A stretch of 64,000 nucleotides of DNA from Galeopsis tetrahit (Eukaryota; Streptophyta; Magnoliopsida; Lamiales; Lamiaceae): assembly GCA_963675135.1 (NCBI GenBank), contig OY776129.1, forward strand, positions 58,172,845 to 58,236,844, written 5' to 3'. Position 1 is the first letter of the stretch. Every line of letters begins with the position of its first letter. Below the pieces are notes generated by a model. The model did no database searches. It was not told the origin of the DNA and was given only the letters and a program-made list of their open reading frames with translations. Of the stretch, positions 41,817 to 53,396 are shown one piece after another. The translations under genes were made by a program, and so were the position numbers.

Positions 41817-42653
41817 GTACGCTTTCTTAATTTGTTAGTAATTAATTTTTAAGTTATATTGTATTGCCTATAATTATGAATTAAATTGCATGTGTTAATT
41901 TAAATTGTTATATAGATTCATATGAAATTGTTTGTAGTTGATGTATATAGTTAATTATTTTGAATGTATGTAGTTGATATATCTAATTAATTAGTTGATA
42001 TTGTAAGTGGATAATTGCCTATATATAGCTAGTTGATGTATATAGTTATTTATAATAAATTAATGTGATTTGTTAAGATCGATATTGCATGTTTTGCATA
42101 ATTGATGTTATATATATATAGTTGATATTATTGTTTAATTTGCATATACGTTGGAGTGGAGTTAATTACATAATTAAATTATGATATTGTAAGTTATAAT
42201 TAGCTCGATTAATATTGTTGATTTACTAATTATGAAATTATTGATTAAATTATGGGTTTTGTTAATTATATTAGGAAATTGTTATTTTAAAGTTAGAAAA
42301 AATTGTTACTAAATTTATTAGGTTATAGATTGTTAATTAAAATAGAAAATTGGAAATTAAAATTGGAAATTATTGAATAAATTAGTTATTGTTGAATAAA
42401 ATAGGAAATTAGTTATGGTTGAATAAAATAGGAAATTATTTATTAAAATAAGTTATTATTGATTAAATTAGGTATTGTTGATTGAATAAAAAATTATTTA
42501 TTAAAATAGGTTATTATTGATTAAAATAGGTTATTATTTAGGGATTAAATTTTAATTTATTAGATTATTGTTTTTTATTAAATTAAGAAATTTATTATTA
42601 ATTAATTAGTATTATATATATAATTTATTAATTTAAATGTTTAAATTAAATAG

Positions 42654-43695
42654 ATGACTGGAAATGGTGTCGGTGCCTCTGGTGGCTCGGGATCTCACGG
42701 GGCCTCCGGGTCACGTAGCCGATCGAGGAAGAGTCGATCGAAACTTAGACCCGAGGCGCCGGCGCCTACACTGCGACAAACACCATTATCGTCGCCTCCG
42801 CCACCCATTCCACACCCGTCGCCTGATCAGCCGTCGTCTCATTCGTCTGTCCGGGACCATCCTGTTGTTCCTGCTCGGGATGGCCGGGAGCGCATTTGGG
42901 CTACAGATGGAGGAGTGTAAGTAATTAAATACTTTTATTGTTTAATAATTAATAATTAATTAATTTCGCATTCGTTTTAATTTATAATGTGTTTTGTTTG
43001 TTAATTAATGTCACAGATTGTTACCTGGTAACGAGGTCTCCAGGGCATGCACGATTGCTTTTGGCTCTTTACCGATCTCTACGGGTGCAATTACCTGGTC
43101 GAAGGTCCCAAAACAAAAAAAGTTGGCGTACTTCGAGGAATTTCAGGTAGTAATTAATTACGTAATTATTTAATTAATGTTTGTTAATTTGTTCAATAAT
43201 AAACAATTTATTATATGTGTAGAAACAAACCACTTGGGATCGGAATATGTACTCAGACCAGGCTATGTTCAAGTATTTCTGTAAATCGGCGCAAGAGCGG
43301 TATAAGGATTTAATGTACGAATGGAGAATGACATGGCGGAGCGATGGGACGACGCAGAGCTTGGGTAAGGATGATAATGATGTTGTGTTGTGGGATTCAT
43401 TGACGAGGGAGTGGCTGGATCCTGCATACATCAGGAAGTGTGAGATTGCTAAGGCCAACCGGAGATCCGACGTTGGGGGTGGGATGTCCAGGCATCGGAC
43501 TGGAGCCCGATCCATCCTTGAGCAGTCGATGGTCATTGTAAGTGTTTATTAATTTTTTAATTAATTTCAATAAATTTAATTATATATTTAATATATATAA
43601 TACATAAATTTAATTATTAGGAACGGGATACGGGGCGTGTACCCACTCACTTGGACCGGATGAGCATTGCTCATCCGTTTAATGCTGGAAGATGA
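42654..43695 (+). CDS. CACTA accessory protein with a Transposase_24 (Ptta/En/Spm)-type domain
   Basis: Four exons join in frame: 42654-42916, 43017-43146, 43223-43537 and 43621-43695, all GT-AG, giving about 260 residues. The N-terminus is Ser/Arg/Pro-rich (SRSRKSRSK, PSSHSS). The middle (TIAFGSLPISTGAITWSKVP) and the exon-3 helix-rich part (YFCKSAQERYKDLMYEWR, KANRRSDVGGG) with GRVPTHLDRM in exon 4 fit the plant Ptta/En/Spm transposase family, which acts with the main transposase by binding subterminal repeats. The protein ends early at NAGR, shorter than usual. Expression is presumably from the leader at 41648. Confidence 0.75.
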
Positions 43696-43830
43696 AGACA
43701 TGAATGTGGAAGATGAAGACATGAGTTTCTGTATTTTTTTTGTTTTTTGATGTTTGTTAAGAAGTAGGTTGTTTTGAGTGTGTATATATTTTTCTTCTGT
43801 AATTTTTATTTTTTTTATACGCGTCTTTTA

Positions 43831-44047
43831 CCGACGGAAAGGTATTCCGTCGGTATAGACACATGTTCAATGCCGACAGATAATTTCCGTCGGCAATGTA
43901 AATACCGACTGAAATTTGTTCAACGGAATCTGACTGATTTGACATGCATTTGAAATCGTTGGTACCGACTGAAATTATCCGTCGATATTGTCAATACCGA
44001 CGGAATTTAGGCGCGCGATATACCGACGGACTGACATTTCCGTCGGC
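43831..44047. repeat. Internal CCGACGGA cluster between the two CACTA genes
   Basis: CCGACGGAAA, TTCCGTCGGTA and related words like those at the element ends occur here in the middle, directly upstream of the second gene's leader. Confidence 0.85.
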
Positions 44048-44074
44048 ATGTAGTATTGAAAAATGATCCAGAAC

Positions 44075-44304
44075 CTCAAAACACGCGAAAATTTTGGAGT
44101 GGAGCAAAAAGTTAGGGGAAAAATTTGGATTGGAGCGAAAATTTAAGGTATGTTTTTCTATTAATTAAGTGTACATAGTTTAATTTTCAGTGTGTAATTT
44201 TAATTTGGTGTTTAATTTTTTAGTGTGTAATTTTACTACATAGTTTTTACTTTTAGTGTTTAATTTTTAGTGTGTAATTTTAATTTGGTCAAATTGTTTA
44301 ACAG
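44075..44304 (+). promoter_or_regulatory. Leader exon and intron of the second CACTA gene
   Basis: A purine-rich leader (GGATTGGAGCGAAAATTTAAG) ends at 44148 before GTATGT. The intron holds repeats of AGTGTGTAATTTTAATTTGG and ends TTTAACAG immediately before the ATG at 44305, mirroring the design of the first gene. Confidence 0.55.
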
Positions 44305-47300
44305 ATGGAATTGCCGGATCGTCGGTGGATGTATTGTACTCCTAGGCTCGTTTTAGGAAATGTGAATGTTGAATTTTATGATAAACTCGTGTCATTTGTT
44401 GAATTTGCAAAGCTACACCCACATTACATGTCTGAGGATTGTATTAGGTGTCCGTGTAATGCTAAGAAATGTAAGAATAGATCATTTAAAAGCATTGATG
44501 AAGTCTTATGCCACGTTGTTATGAATGAGTTCGTTGATAATTACTATAATTGGACAAGTCATGGCGAACAACGGTGGCCTTATAATTTTGATCAAGTCTT
44601 GTACTATTACACTACTGCAATTTATGAACAACCAGTACACGTTGAGCATGTCGGCACCAGTAACGATCAAGAGTTTGGGGTGGAAGAACCCGATATGTAT
44701 CAAACAATGGTGATGGAAGCCGGTATGTCAAATATAGAGGAGGAACCAACGGATGGAGCATTTCAGTTTTATGAGATGCTCAAATTAGTCGATCAAGGTT
44801 TGTACCCAGGGTGTGATTCTCATTCTCAGTTGTCATTTAATGCTCGACTTATGGCTATCAAGACGGAGAACAAGCTATCTAACAGAGCATATGAGCAAAT
44901 GACACAATTATGAAGTGAGGTTTGTCCTGTCGATAATAAAGTACCTACGACGTTTCATCAGAGCAAACAACTGATGAAGAATATGGGTTTGCCGGTTGAG
45001 AAAATTGATTGTTGTGTGAATGGTTGCATGTTATACTGGGGTGATGACGATAGCGATCTTCTTATGTGTAGAATGTGTGGCCATCCCCGGTACAAAGAGC
45101 CACGACGGAAGGGACCAGGTGGTCAATCGAGCAAGACAAAAAAGAAAGTGCCACACAAGAGGATGTATTATCTTCCTATCATTCCTCGTTTAATGAGATT
45201 GTTTCAATCTAGTGCTACAGCTCAACACATGACGTGGCATGCAAGAAATTCTGAAGATACTGAGGCTGGGGATATGAGACATCCGTCCAACTCTGAAGAA
45301 AAATGGGATTTTTTGGGACTTGCCATATTGGAGTTCACTATTGCTCCGACACAATTTGGATGTCATGCACATTGAGAAGAATGTGTTTGACAATGTGTTT
45401 CACACAATCATGAACACAGAAGGCAAGACGAAAGATACTCCAAAGTCCAGGGAAGAGTTGAACACTATCTGTCGTCGTGATGAGTTGGAACATGATACCC
45501 GTACAGGTAAATATCCAAAGGCTTGCTACACACTAGATAAGGCACAAAAACAGGAATTGTGTAGGTGGATTAAAGAGTTAAGATTTCCAGACGGCTACGT
45601 GTCAAACATGAGTCGATGCGTAGACACAACAAAAGGCAAAGTTGCAGGGATGAAGAGTCATGATTGTCATGTTTTTATGCAGCGCTTGATACCTATTGCG
45701 TTTCGAGAATTTCTTCCTCTGAATGTGTGGAGGGCTGTCACTGAATTAAGTCTCTTTTTTAGAGATTTAACGTCTACAACAATCAAGGTTGATGATATGA
45801 ATCGTTTGGAACGAGACATTCCAGTTATTTTGTGTAAGTTGGAACGTTTTTTCCCACCTAGCTTCTTTGACTCGATGGAACACTTACCTGTTCACTTAGC
45901 GTATGAAGCTAGGATTTGTGGTCCAGTGCAGTACAGGTGGATGTACCCATTTGAGAGGTGAACAATTCTATTTCTCTCATTTAATTAGTTTTTAGTATAA
46001 GGAGCCTTATTTTAATTTGTTAACTATTATAATTTTAGGTATCTCCACAACTTGAAGCGCAATGCTAAACAAAAGGCAAACGTCGAAGCATCGATTGTTA
46101 ATGCGTATTTGAATGAAGAGGTTGACATGTTTTGTTCATATTATTTTGAAGACCATGTCAACACGAGGATCAGGAATGAACCACGTAACTTCGATGGTAG
46201 AGGTACGCAACAAGAAGTCGATGGCATGCTCTCTGTATTCAAGTCTAAGGGGCGACCTATAGGAAAAGCCACTGAACGATATTGGTCAACACACACAGAG
46301 GCTGAAATAGCACAAACGTACGTGTTATTGAATTGTGATGAAGTTCAGCCTTACATTGAGTAAGTATTTCATATATTTATCATCTAATTAAATAGCACTA
46401 AACGTGCGTCATTTATCATCTAATTGTGTTGTGAATTATTAGGATGTATACACAAGAACTACGACATGCAGATCAAAACATCTCAGATAGAGACATAGAT
46501 ACTAGTCTTCAACGTCAATTTGCCCGATGGTTCCAACGTTATGTGAGTATCATTAATTGAATTTTACGTGAACAAATAATTGTTTTGATTAATGTTAATT
46601 TTAACTGTACGTATAGGGACAATCGCACGATTTTCAGAGCCGGTTCTTACAGGATCTAAGCCAAGGACCACTACGGCGTGTGAGGACTTACAACGGCTAT
46701 ATTGTGAAAGGCTACAGGTTTCATACATCAGAGTATGCATCAACAAGAACGACTAACAACAGTGGTGTTTGTCTTAGGGGTGCGAATTACAATGCAGATG
46801 CAAGTGATTACTTTAGGGTGTTGCACGAAGTCGTTGAAATTGAATATCCGGGATATCCAGTGAAAACCGTAATGTTGTTCAAGTGCCATTGGTTTGACAC
46901 ATCCCCTTTAGGAACCAAAATTCATCCGGAGTACAAGCTTGTGGATGTTAATTCGAAAAGGAAGTATAGCGGGGATGATCCGTTTGTATTTGCCTCTCAG
47001 GTATCTCAAGTCTACTACTGCACGTATCCAGGAGCTGGAAAACGTAATAGATCAGAATGGCACGCTGTTTGCAAAGTGAAGGCAAGGTCAATGGTGGAGG
47101 TCCCCCAAAAGGAAAACAACGATGAAGATGAACCTCCGTTTCAAATGGAACAAATAGAGAATCAAACTGAAGTGTTTGCGGGAGATTTTAATCTTTCGGT
47201 AGACTTGACGGCTGCAAATCCACAATTGATTGTTATTGAAAACGATAGTGGACATGAGGAGGAGGATGAACATGACGAGGGGGAGGATGAAGAAGATGAG

Positions 47301-47381
47301 GATGAAGAAGATGAGGAGGAAGAGGAAGATGTGGCAAATAATGAAAATGAAGACGAAGATGAAGATGAAGATGAATATTAA
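44305..47381 (+). pseudogene. CACTA transposase (TNPD-like) lacking the catalytic core
   Basis: Exon starts at 44305, with later exons 46039-46359, 46443-46542 and 46617-47381 after GT-AG introns from 45958, 46360 and 46543. The N-terminal zinc-binding region (CIRCPCNAKKCKN) and the C-rich CCVNGCMLYW ... CRMCGHPRY region are present. Just after MRHPSNSE the sequence jumps, in another frame, to FWDLPYWSSLLLRHNLDVM. The Transposase_21 catalytic domain that normally lies between is deleted at about 45300. DUF4218 (ELSLFFRDL, LERDIPVILCKLERFFPPSF) and DUF4216 (MLFKCHWFD, DPFVFASQV) follow, then a long acidic tail. A TGA at 44911-44913 is a second lesion. The product cannot catalyse transposition. 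Confidence 0.9.
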
Positions 47382-47409
47382 ATTAATGTAACCTAGCTAT
47401 TTTATTTTG

Positions 47410-47530
47410 TACAATTTATAAGATTTCATTATTTATCATTTGGTTATAACTTATAATTTAATTATTTATCATTTGGTTATTTTATTAATTAACTTATAAT
47501 TTAATTATTTATCATTTGGTTATAAAAATC
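47410..47530. repeat. Short tandem TTATCATTTGGTTAT repeats
   Basis: ATTATTTATCATTTGGTTAT occurs three times, with TAACTTATAATTTA between units, in the 3' region of the CACTA transposase gene. Confidence 0.75.
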
Positions 47531-47534
47531 CAAT

Positions 47535-47617
47535 GGCGACGGAACATATCCGTCGCTAACGGCAACGAGCCAAAGCCGACCGAAATATCCGTCGCCATTT
47601 CCGTCGCCATTTCCGAT
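47535..47617. repeat. Variant cluster GCGACGGA/TCCGTCGC in the CACTA element
   Basis: Here the palindromic word is GCGACGGA / TCCGTCGC rather than CCGACGGA / TCCGTCGG. It lies directly upstream of a new leader-like segment. It may derive from another CACTA family. Confidence 0.75.
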
Positions 47618-49050
47618 TATAAATGTAACTTTCTCTCATTTCACGCGTATTTTCCCTCAATCTCTCTATGTCTCTCCCTCTCCCTCTCCCTCTCCCTCTC
47701 CCTCTCCCCCACTCCACCTCCTTTCCGAATATAAAGCCTCCTTGCCGTGGTCGCGGCCGCCGCCCATCCTTCCTACCTGCAGTCGTCGCCCATCCTCTCT
47801 CCAAGAAAGCCGTCGCCCACCGCCTCCTCTGTCGTCGCCGTCTTCGTTTGAAAGGTACGTTTTTTTTTTTTTGTTAAATTTGGTCTGAATTGTTGCACCG
47901 CATATGAGTCTAAAGTGAGAGAGGTCACCGACGTCAACGTCTTCTACTGGACGAACGTTACTTGTTTTTTTTTTGTTTGATTTTAATATTTTCTCTTTTC
48001 ACGTAAATTAAGATTATGACATGTTTTTCACCGGACGTTGCCAATCGAATTTTAGTTGAAAGATCTATATATGCTTTGTATCTTAAAAATCATTTCACCG
48101 AATTTGATTTTCTTATGTTTATGTTTTCCTTTCGAATTGGATCGATGATGCATTGTTGAAAAAACTGTGTTATCTATATGATGCTTTCAATTTGGAATTT
48201 AATCTTGAAATCCCTATTTTATTTGTTTGGATTTTCTGGTTCTATTTGGCTTCTCACGAATATAAGAACATCACAAAGATGAGATTGTCTCTGTATCACT
48301 GCATCCCTTCACTGATATTAAATATAAGAAAAAATAAATCAATTCATCGGTTTTTATTGGATTCATAGTGAATCAATACCTAGATTTTGAAGGCCTAATC
48401 ACTTGATAAAGAAATCAGTTCATCAGATTTTATTAATAATTATTCCTTGAATTATTGATTTATTTATTGTACTCTAAATCTCTTATCTTTGAACTACCAG
48501 CATGACCGAAACTATGCGAGCCTAATGAAGTTACTTGATCTCTGTTGAGGTATGTTCAATTTTTATGATAATTTAATTTATGTTTAAATATATAAAATGA
48601 CAATTGAATCTTGATTCTTTGGAATTGATTTTGAAATGACAGGGATGGAGTCGAGTCAGCGAAGGACAATTTAATATACTCCACGGTACGTATTAATATA
48701 CTCACATTCTTGTTAAATTATTTCTCATATAAGTTTTTGTTAATGTTTACTACGTTGTTTTAATATTTCACAGAGCTTTTTCAAGCATTCTAGTGAGGGG
48801 TATAGTTGTCATAATCAGCAGCAAAATTCTATTTGCTTCTTACTTGATCGATCCTCTGCCAATTTCGGAACACCATTCGATGCCTTAGCACTCTGGTCTA
48901 CATCATCAAGTTTTTGCTGTTTGCTCAAGCAAAGGACGACGATTTTGTTTATTCTGTTGGATGTAATGTAGATTTGTGTATTGAATTATTTAAGCAATTT
49001 TGATCGTGTATTGAATTATTTAAGCAATTTTGATCGGGTCGGATCCCGAT
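47617..49050 (+). ncRNA. Third transcription-unit-like segment inside the CACTA element
   Basis: TTATAAATG at 47617 could be a TATA box. A CT-rich leader with a CCCTCT hexamer run (about 47670-47707) ends at 47854 before GTACGT. Further exon-like pieces with GT-AG borders are 48501-48549, 48643-48685 and 48774 onward. Joined, they hold only very short frames (for example from ATGGAGTCGAG). This may be a captured host gene leader, a non-coding transcript, or a decayed gene. A 31-bp direct repeat (TTGAATTATTTAAGCAATTT) lies at about 48980-49035. Confidence 0.35.
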
Positions 49051-49086
49051 CGCAAATAAATTTTTTTTTTTAATTTTTGGTACTTA

Positions 49087-49493
49087 CCGACGGACTATTC
49101 CGTCGGTTTAGCGTCGGTAATACCGACGGGCGAGCCGACGGAATATCATTTTTTTTAAAAAAATTTAATACTTACCGACGGAAAATTCCGTCGGTAAATT
49201 AAAATAATAAAATTTAAGTCCAAAATATACCGACGGATCTACCGACGAAAAATTGATTTGGGATCCGTCGGTACAGGCGACCCGGTTTGAAAACTTGGTT
49301 TGAAAACGGGTTGGCTTGACTGCCGACGGGTTTGAAAACGGGTTGGTTTGAATCCGTCGGCATATACCGACGGATGCATATTTTCCGTCGGTAACCACTA
49401 CCGACCAATTCATTGACGACGGATGAAATCTGTCGGTAAATCCGTCGGTAAGAGCCAATACCGACTGAATATCCGTCGGCATAACCGTCGGTA
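49087..49493. repeat. Right subterminal repeat cluster of the CACTA element
   Basis: Dense CCGACGGA/TCCGTCGG words, plus GGTTTGAAAACGGGTTGG repeated, next to the right terminus. Confidence 0.88.
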
Positions 49494-49517
49494 AAACACC
49501 TCTTTTTTGTAGTGAAA

Positions 49518-50382
49518 TTTGCATATATATACCTCAAGTTGTAGGTGTGAATAATATTTCTACCAAGTTTATAAGTGCATGATAATTGATATGTAAGGAG
49601 ATTTTTTAAAAAAAATATTGTGTCTTCAACACAAACGGGAGAAGATAGAGAATGGAAGAATTATATGTGGTGGAGTAATGAAGGGGAGTGGGGGAGGTGG
49701 GGTAAATTAATAACGTTGAATGGGGAGTGGGATAGAATAGGGGTCAAACATTGGGAAAGAGGATTGTTGACAACACTTACAGAGGCACAACTGCAAGAAA
49801 TGACTCTTTTAAAATATATTTTTTTCCCGGACATCCCTGACAGAAGCGCTACTACTGAAGTTGCCTCTATTAAAATATTATTATTATTATTATTTTCAAT
49901 AAATTTAATAAATCATTTAAAAAACGTGTCAAAGGCGTGACTGTGGAATCCGACTTTAAGACAGGCGCAACTGTGAAACTCGACTGTGTCTATTTTGAAA
50001 AACTCCCCCGTTTTTGTTACATTTGCAATACACGTTTTAAAAAATGTTATATACAAAAAAATTTGCCGATATACAAATAAAGATTGAAAATCAATTAGAA
50101 TGAATTCGATCAAGAGAGAACATAGAGTTGATTTTTTTTTCTTTTTAGAATAAAACATAGAGTTGAATTAATGATAGAAACGTTTGTTCAAAAAAATGAG
50201 ATGAGATTATGATAGAAGTAGGATTGTACTAATATGAATATTTTATTAAAAGAGAAAAGAGAAAGCCGCACCCCGGCTTTCAAGAGTTTTCAAGAGTTGG
50301 AAGAGACGATAAAACCTTAATCCAAAAAACCCAATGGAAAAAACCAAAAAAAATTGAAGACACACACCAACAATGCAACTGT
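49518..50382. other. Spacer between the CACTA element and UXS copy 1
   Basis: Includes a SINE-like scrap at 49533-49572 and two related arms at about 49925-49985 (GGCGTGACTGTGGAATCCGAC, GGCGCAACTGTGAAACTCGAC). The 3' untranslated region of UXS copy 1 probably occupies the right end. No gene is seen. Confidence 0.45.
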
Positions 50383-52539
50383 TCAGTTCCTGGAAATGTC
50401 GAGCCTCTTACGAAAATCCTCTTCCATACGAGGAATACCATCGCGCAGCTTGATCTTGGGCTCCCACCCTAACAACTCTTTCGCCATACTTATGTTTGGT
50501 TTTCTTTGGCGAGGATCGTCTGGGGTGTTCTCCACCGTTACAATTTTCACGTTCGGGTTGATCATCTACAGTATAATAATAAGGTAATCAAATTGTATGC
50601 ATGTTTCATAATAGATACATCAGTAGAATCAGTATTCTAATCTATTCATCAAACAAAGATGTAGAAAGTACCTCTTTCACCGTCTCCGCTAGCTCAAGCA
50701 TTGTGAATTCACCTGAAAATCAACTTCTTTAGTTTCAGTTATACAAAGAAATAATTATGTTTTGTATGAGAAACAAGGCTGAATTGAATATTGACCTGGA
50801 TTGCCAATGTTTATTGGCCCTGTATGATCGCCTTCCATCAGTCGAATCAGACCATCAACCTTGTGCAAAACAATATGGTATAAAATCAAAAGACCAATAT
50901 TTATAAACTTTTAGTTTAACAGCTAAAACAGAAATGTACCATGTCAGAAACATAACAAAAGCTCCTTGTTTGAGTTCCAGGCAACTGAACTGTCAAAGGT
51001 TCGTCTCTGCACGTTTGTATTATTTAAGAAAGTAACATAATCAGCAAAGCAAAGTAGCATCGAGAAAGGCCCACTTTTGGAGACAGACATAGAGAGGTGG
51101 TGTCATGGAGATTAAGACAATCTGGGAAAACAATATTACCTTATTGCTTGAGCTAAGAAGTTGCTGACAACACGGCCATCGTCAATATTCATGCGGGGGC
51201 CATAAGTGTTAAAGATCCTTGCAATTCGTATCTCTGTCCAAACATTTCTTTTTTGATTGGTTAAAAAAACTAAACTATGTTTACATGTGCAGTGAAAGAA
51301 AGAGAGTTACCAATTCCATGTTGCCTATGGTAATCAAACATCAAAGTTTCTGCTACTCTTTTGCCTTCATCGTAACAACTCCTGACTCCTGTTAAATAAT
51401 TAAACGACAACGATTCATTTGTGATTAATCTGACACTAATTAAGCAAAATGGGAGCTAATGAAACGTAGTATCTCGTTTATATCCAGACACAGAGCATAC
51501 ATTATCATCAAAGTAAAAGAGGTAAGTCTCGTTTCTAGTTGCAGCAATGTCATTATTTATTACCTATAGGGTTCACGTTGCCCCAGTAATCCTCTGTCTG
51601 AGGATGGATGAGTGGATCGCCATAAACCTCAGAGGTTGATGTCAACAAAATCCTAAATAGTTGGAAGAATAATATATAAGCATACACACTTAATGGGGTG
51701 AAGAAAAGGAAAAGACATTGATGAGCTGACGTACCTTGCTCCTACACGCTTCGCTAGTCCCAACATGTTCATCGTACCAATTACATTTGTCTTTATCGTC
51801 TGTTGAGTAATATTAATTAATGATGTGTTAATGAAAGCATCAAGCCATGTAATGTAGTGATAATAATAAAACAACTGACCTTCACAGGATTGTATTTGTA
51901 AAAGATCGGGGAAGCAGGACAAGCAAGATGGTAGATGCGATCAACTTCAAGTAATAAAGTCTCGGTGACATCTGCAAAAGGGAGAAGATTAATACGGAAA
52001 AAGAGGACCAAGCAACAAAAAACATTAGAGAAAAAAAAATCACCATGTCGAATAAGCTCAAACCGAGGATGACCAATCCATTGCCGTAAGTTTTCCTTGG
52101 AGCCAGTGAAGTAGTTGTCCGCAACAATCACCTAAGCAAAAAGTTGATTCATATATATATGTTATTCGTTTTTTCATAAATATATATATAGTGTGAGAAA
52201 AAAGGAGAGTAAGGAATTACCTCATTTTTCTCATTTTCCATGAGTTTATCAACCAAGTGAGAGCCGATGAATCCAGCACCACCAGTCACCAAAATTCTCA
52301 TGTTTGCCTGCCATCAACGTGTCGGTTAATCCACAATGCACTGAATATCTACTTCACCTTATCTTGGTTTCTTATTTCATAGAGTTTATTGTATTTTGTT
52401 CTATGAATCATTGTTTCCAGATGAATAATAATTACACATGTATGCTCTATCATACCTTAAAGAATTTTGCTTTTCGCAACGGTGAAGGCTCGGGAGGTGG
52501 CTTGGTGCTCCCTCCGTTTGATGCTTCCTTAGCAGCCAT
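50383..52539 (-). CDS. UXS: UDP-glucuronate decarboxylase (UDP-xylose synthase), tandem copy 1
   Basis: Converts UDP-glucuronate to UDP-xylose, with enzyme-bound NAD, for xylan and other wall polymers. Twelve coding exons join without error: 52456-52539, 52221-52307, 52044-52131, 51880-51971, 51735-51799, 51564-51652, 51311-51388, 51140-51233, 50940-51006, 50796-50859, 50672-50712 and 50383-50565. They give 343 residues, the size of the soluble UXS3/5/6 class. After a short N-terminus rich in Pro (KPPPEPSPLR) come the Rossmann motif GGAGFIGSH, DNYFTGSKENL, the active-site TSTSEVYG and the catalytic YDEGK (YxxxK). The C-terminus is RMEEDFRKRLDISRN. No membrane anchor is present, so it is cytosolic. 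All introns are GT-AG. Copy 2 lies upstream in the same orientation. Confidence 0.96.
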
Positions 52540-52562
52540 TTCCTACTTTTGTTCTTCGGTTT

Positions 52563-53396
52563 CTGCACTCAACACTAATACATGAATGAATAATAAAAAT
52601 AACACCCATTTCATTCCTAACCAATGCCACAAACAAATCATAATCACACAATAGGTGCAGTGGTATGTATATGCTCAATCAACGCAACTGCGAATTTAAA
52701 TCTTTTAGATCATCAGGGACTTTTGGAAAGCCAGAGATTTAAATGAGAAACAGCATTTCTAAATCTTAAAATGAAAAAAAGTATGCATCAATTTTGTATT
52801 AATATCAAATTCACAAGCAAATTAACAGGGATGCAGCAAAAAACAACATCCATTGTCTAAAACCACAAAATTAAATCTTTGGTCAAATCAAACTCTAATC
52901 ACTTAACATAGAATATATAAAATCTTCTAATTGAAGAGGACAACAAAGTAAAACAAACACAAGATTCCTACACAAAAAGATCAGCAGATTTTGGTGAAAT
53001 AATCGGTAGAAAACATTGGCCCAGATCTTCCTTTCAACAGAAAAAAAGAAAAATTGAGCGCTGATCACCTCTTTAATTACAAGAGATAATATTTCCCAGT
53101 GGAAATACAACACTTGTTTTTCAACTCCAGTGACAACAATTGACCTATATATACTAGAGAGAAACGTAGAAATTAAGCAATTCAATTAATTTAATGAACA
53201 AGAAAATTGGTAAACTCTCAATTATCACACCGAATCGCAACCAAATGGAGAGAGAAGGAGAAAATCAGAGTATTTTTCAAGAAAGCTTCGAATTTTATTG
53301 CACGAAAGGATGATCTTTCAGCGTACCTTCTTCGAGTGTTTGACGTTGCTCCAAACAAAATTTGCGGAAATAATTATGATAGATCCTCTATTTATA
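52563..53396 (-). promoter_or_regulatory. Leader intron and TATA box of UXS copy 1
   Basis: TATAAATAG on the minus strand at 53388-53396 is followed by a leader exon ending at 53327 (TCGAAGAAG then GTACGCTG). The intron runs to TGCAG at 52563-52567, just upstream of the ATG. The donor context GAAG|GTACGCTGAAAG is conserved in copy 2, supporting the intron. Confidence 0.65.

Larger units (their letters stand above)
41225..49514 (+). mobile_element. CACTA (En/Spm) transposon, 8.3 kb
   Basis: It begins CACTACAAAAACACTCG and ends in the inverse of CACTACAAAAAAGAGGTG, with AAA on both sides (41222-41224 and 49515-49517) as the 3-bp target duplication. Subterminal regions are packed with CCGACGGAA/TTCCGTCGG words. 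It holds two spliced genes of CACTA type (42654-43695 and 44305-47381) and a third non-coding spliced-looking unit (47617-49050). The transposase core is deleted, so it is non-autonomous. Confidence 0.93.

Noticed and set aside
46680..47381. Treating the acidic-tail frame as an independent gene
   Set aside because: It joins upstream exons in frame through GT-AG introns and carries DUF4216, the expected C-terminal part of the CACTA transposase.
49620..49940. A 106-codon frame rich in Trp and Glu between the CACTA element and UXS
   Set aside because: Starts from a non-ATG codon, has no similarity I recognise and ends in low-complexity sequence.
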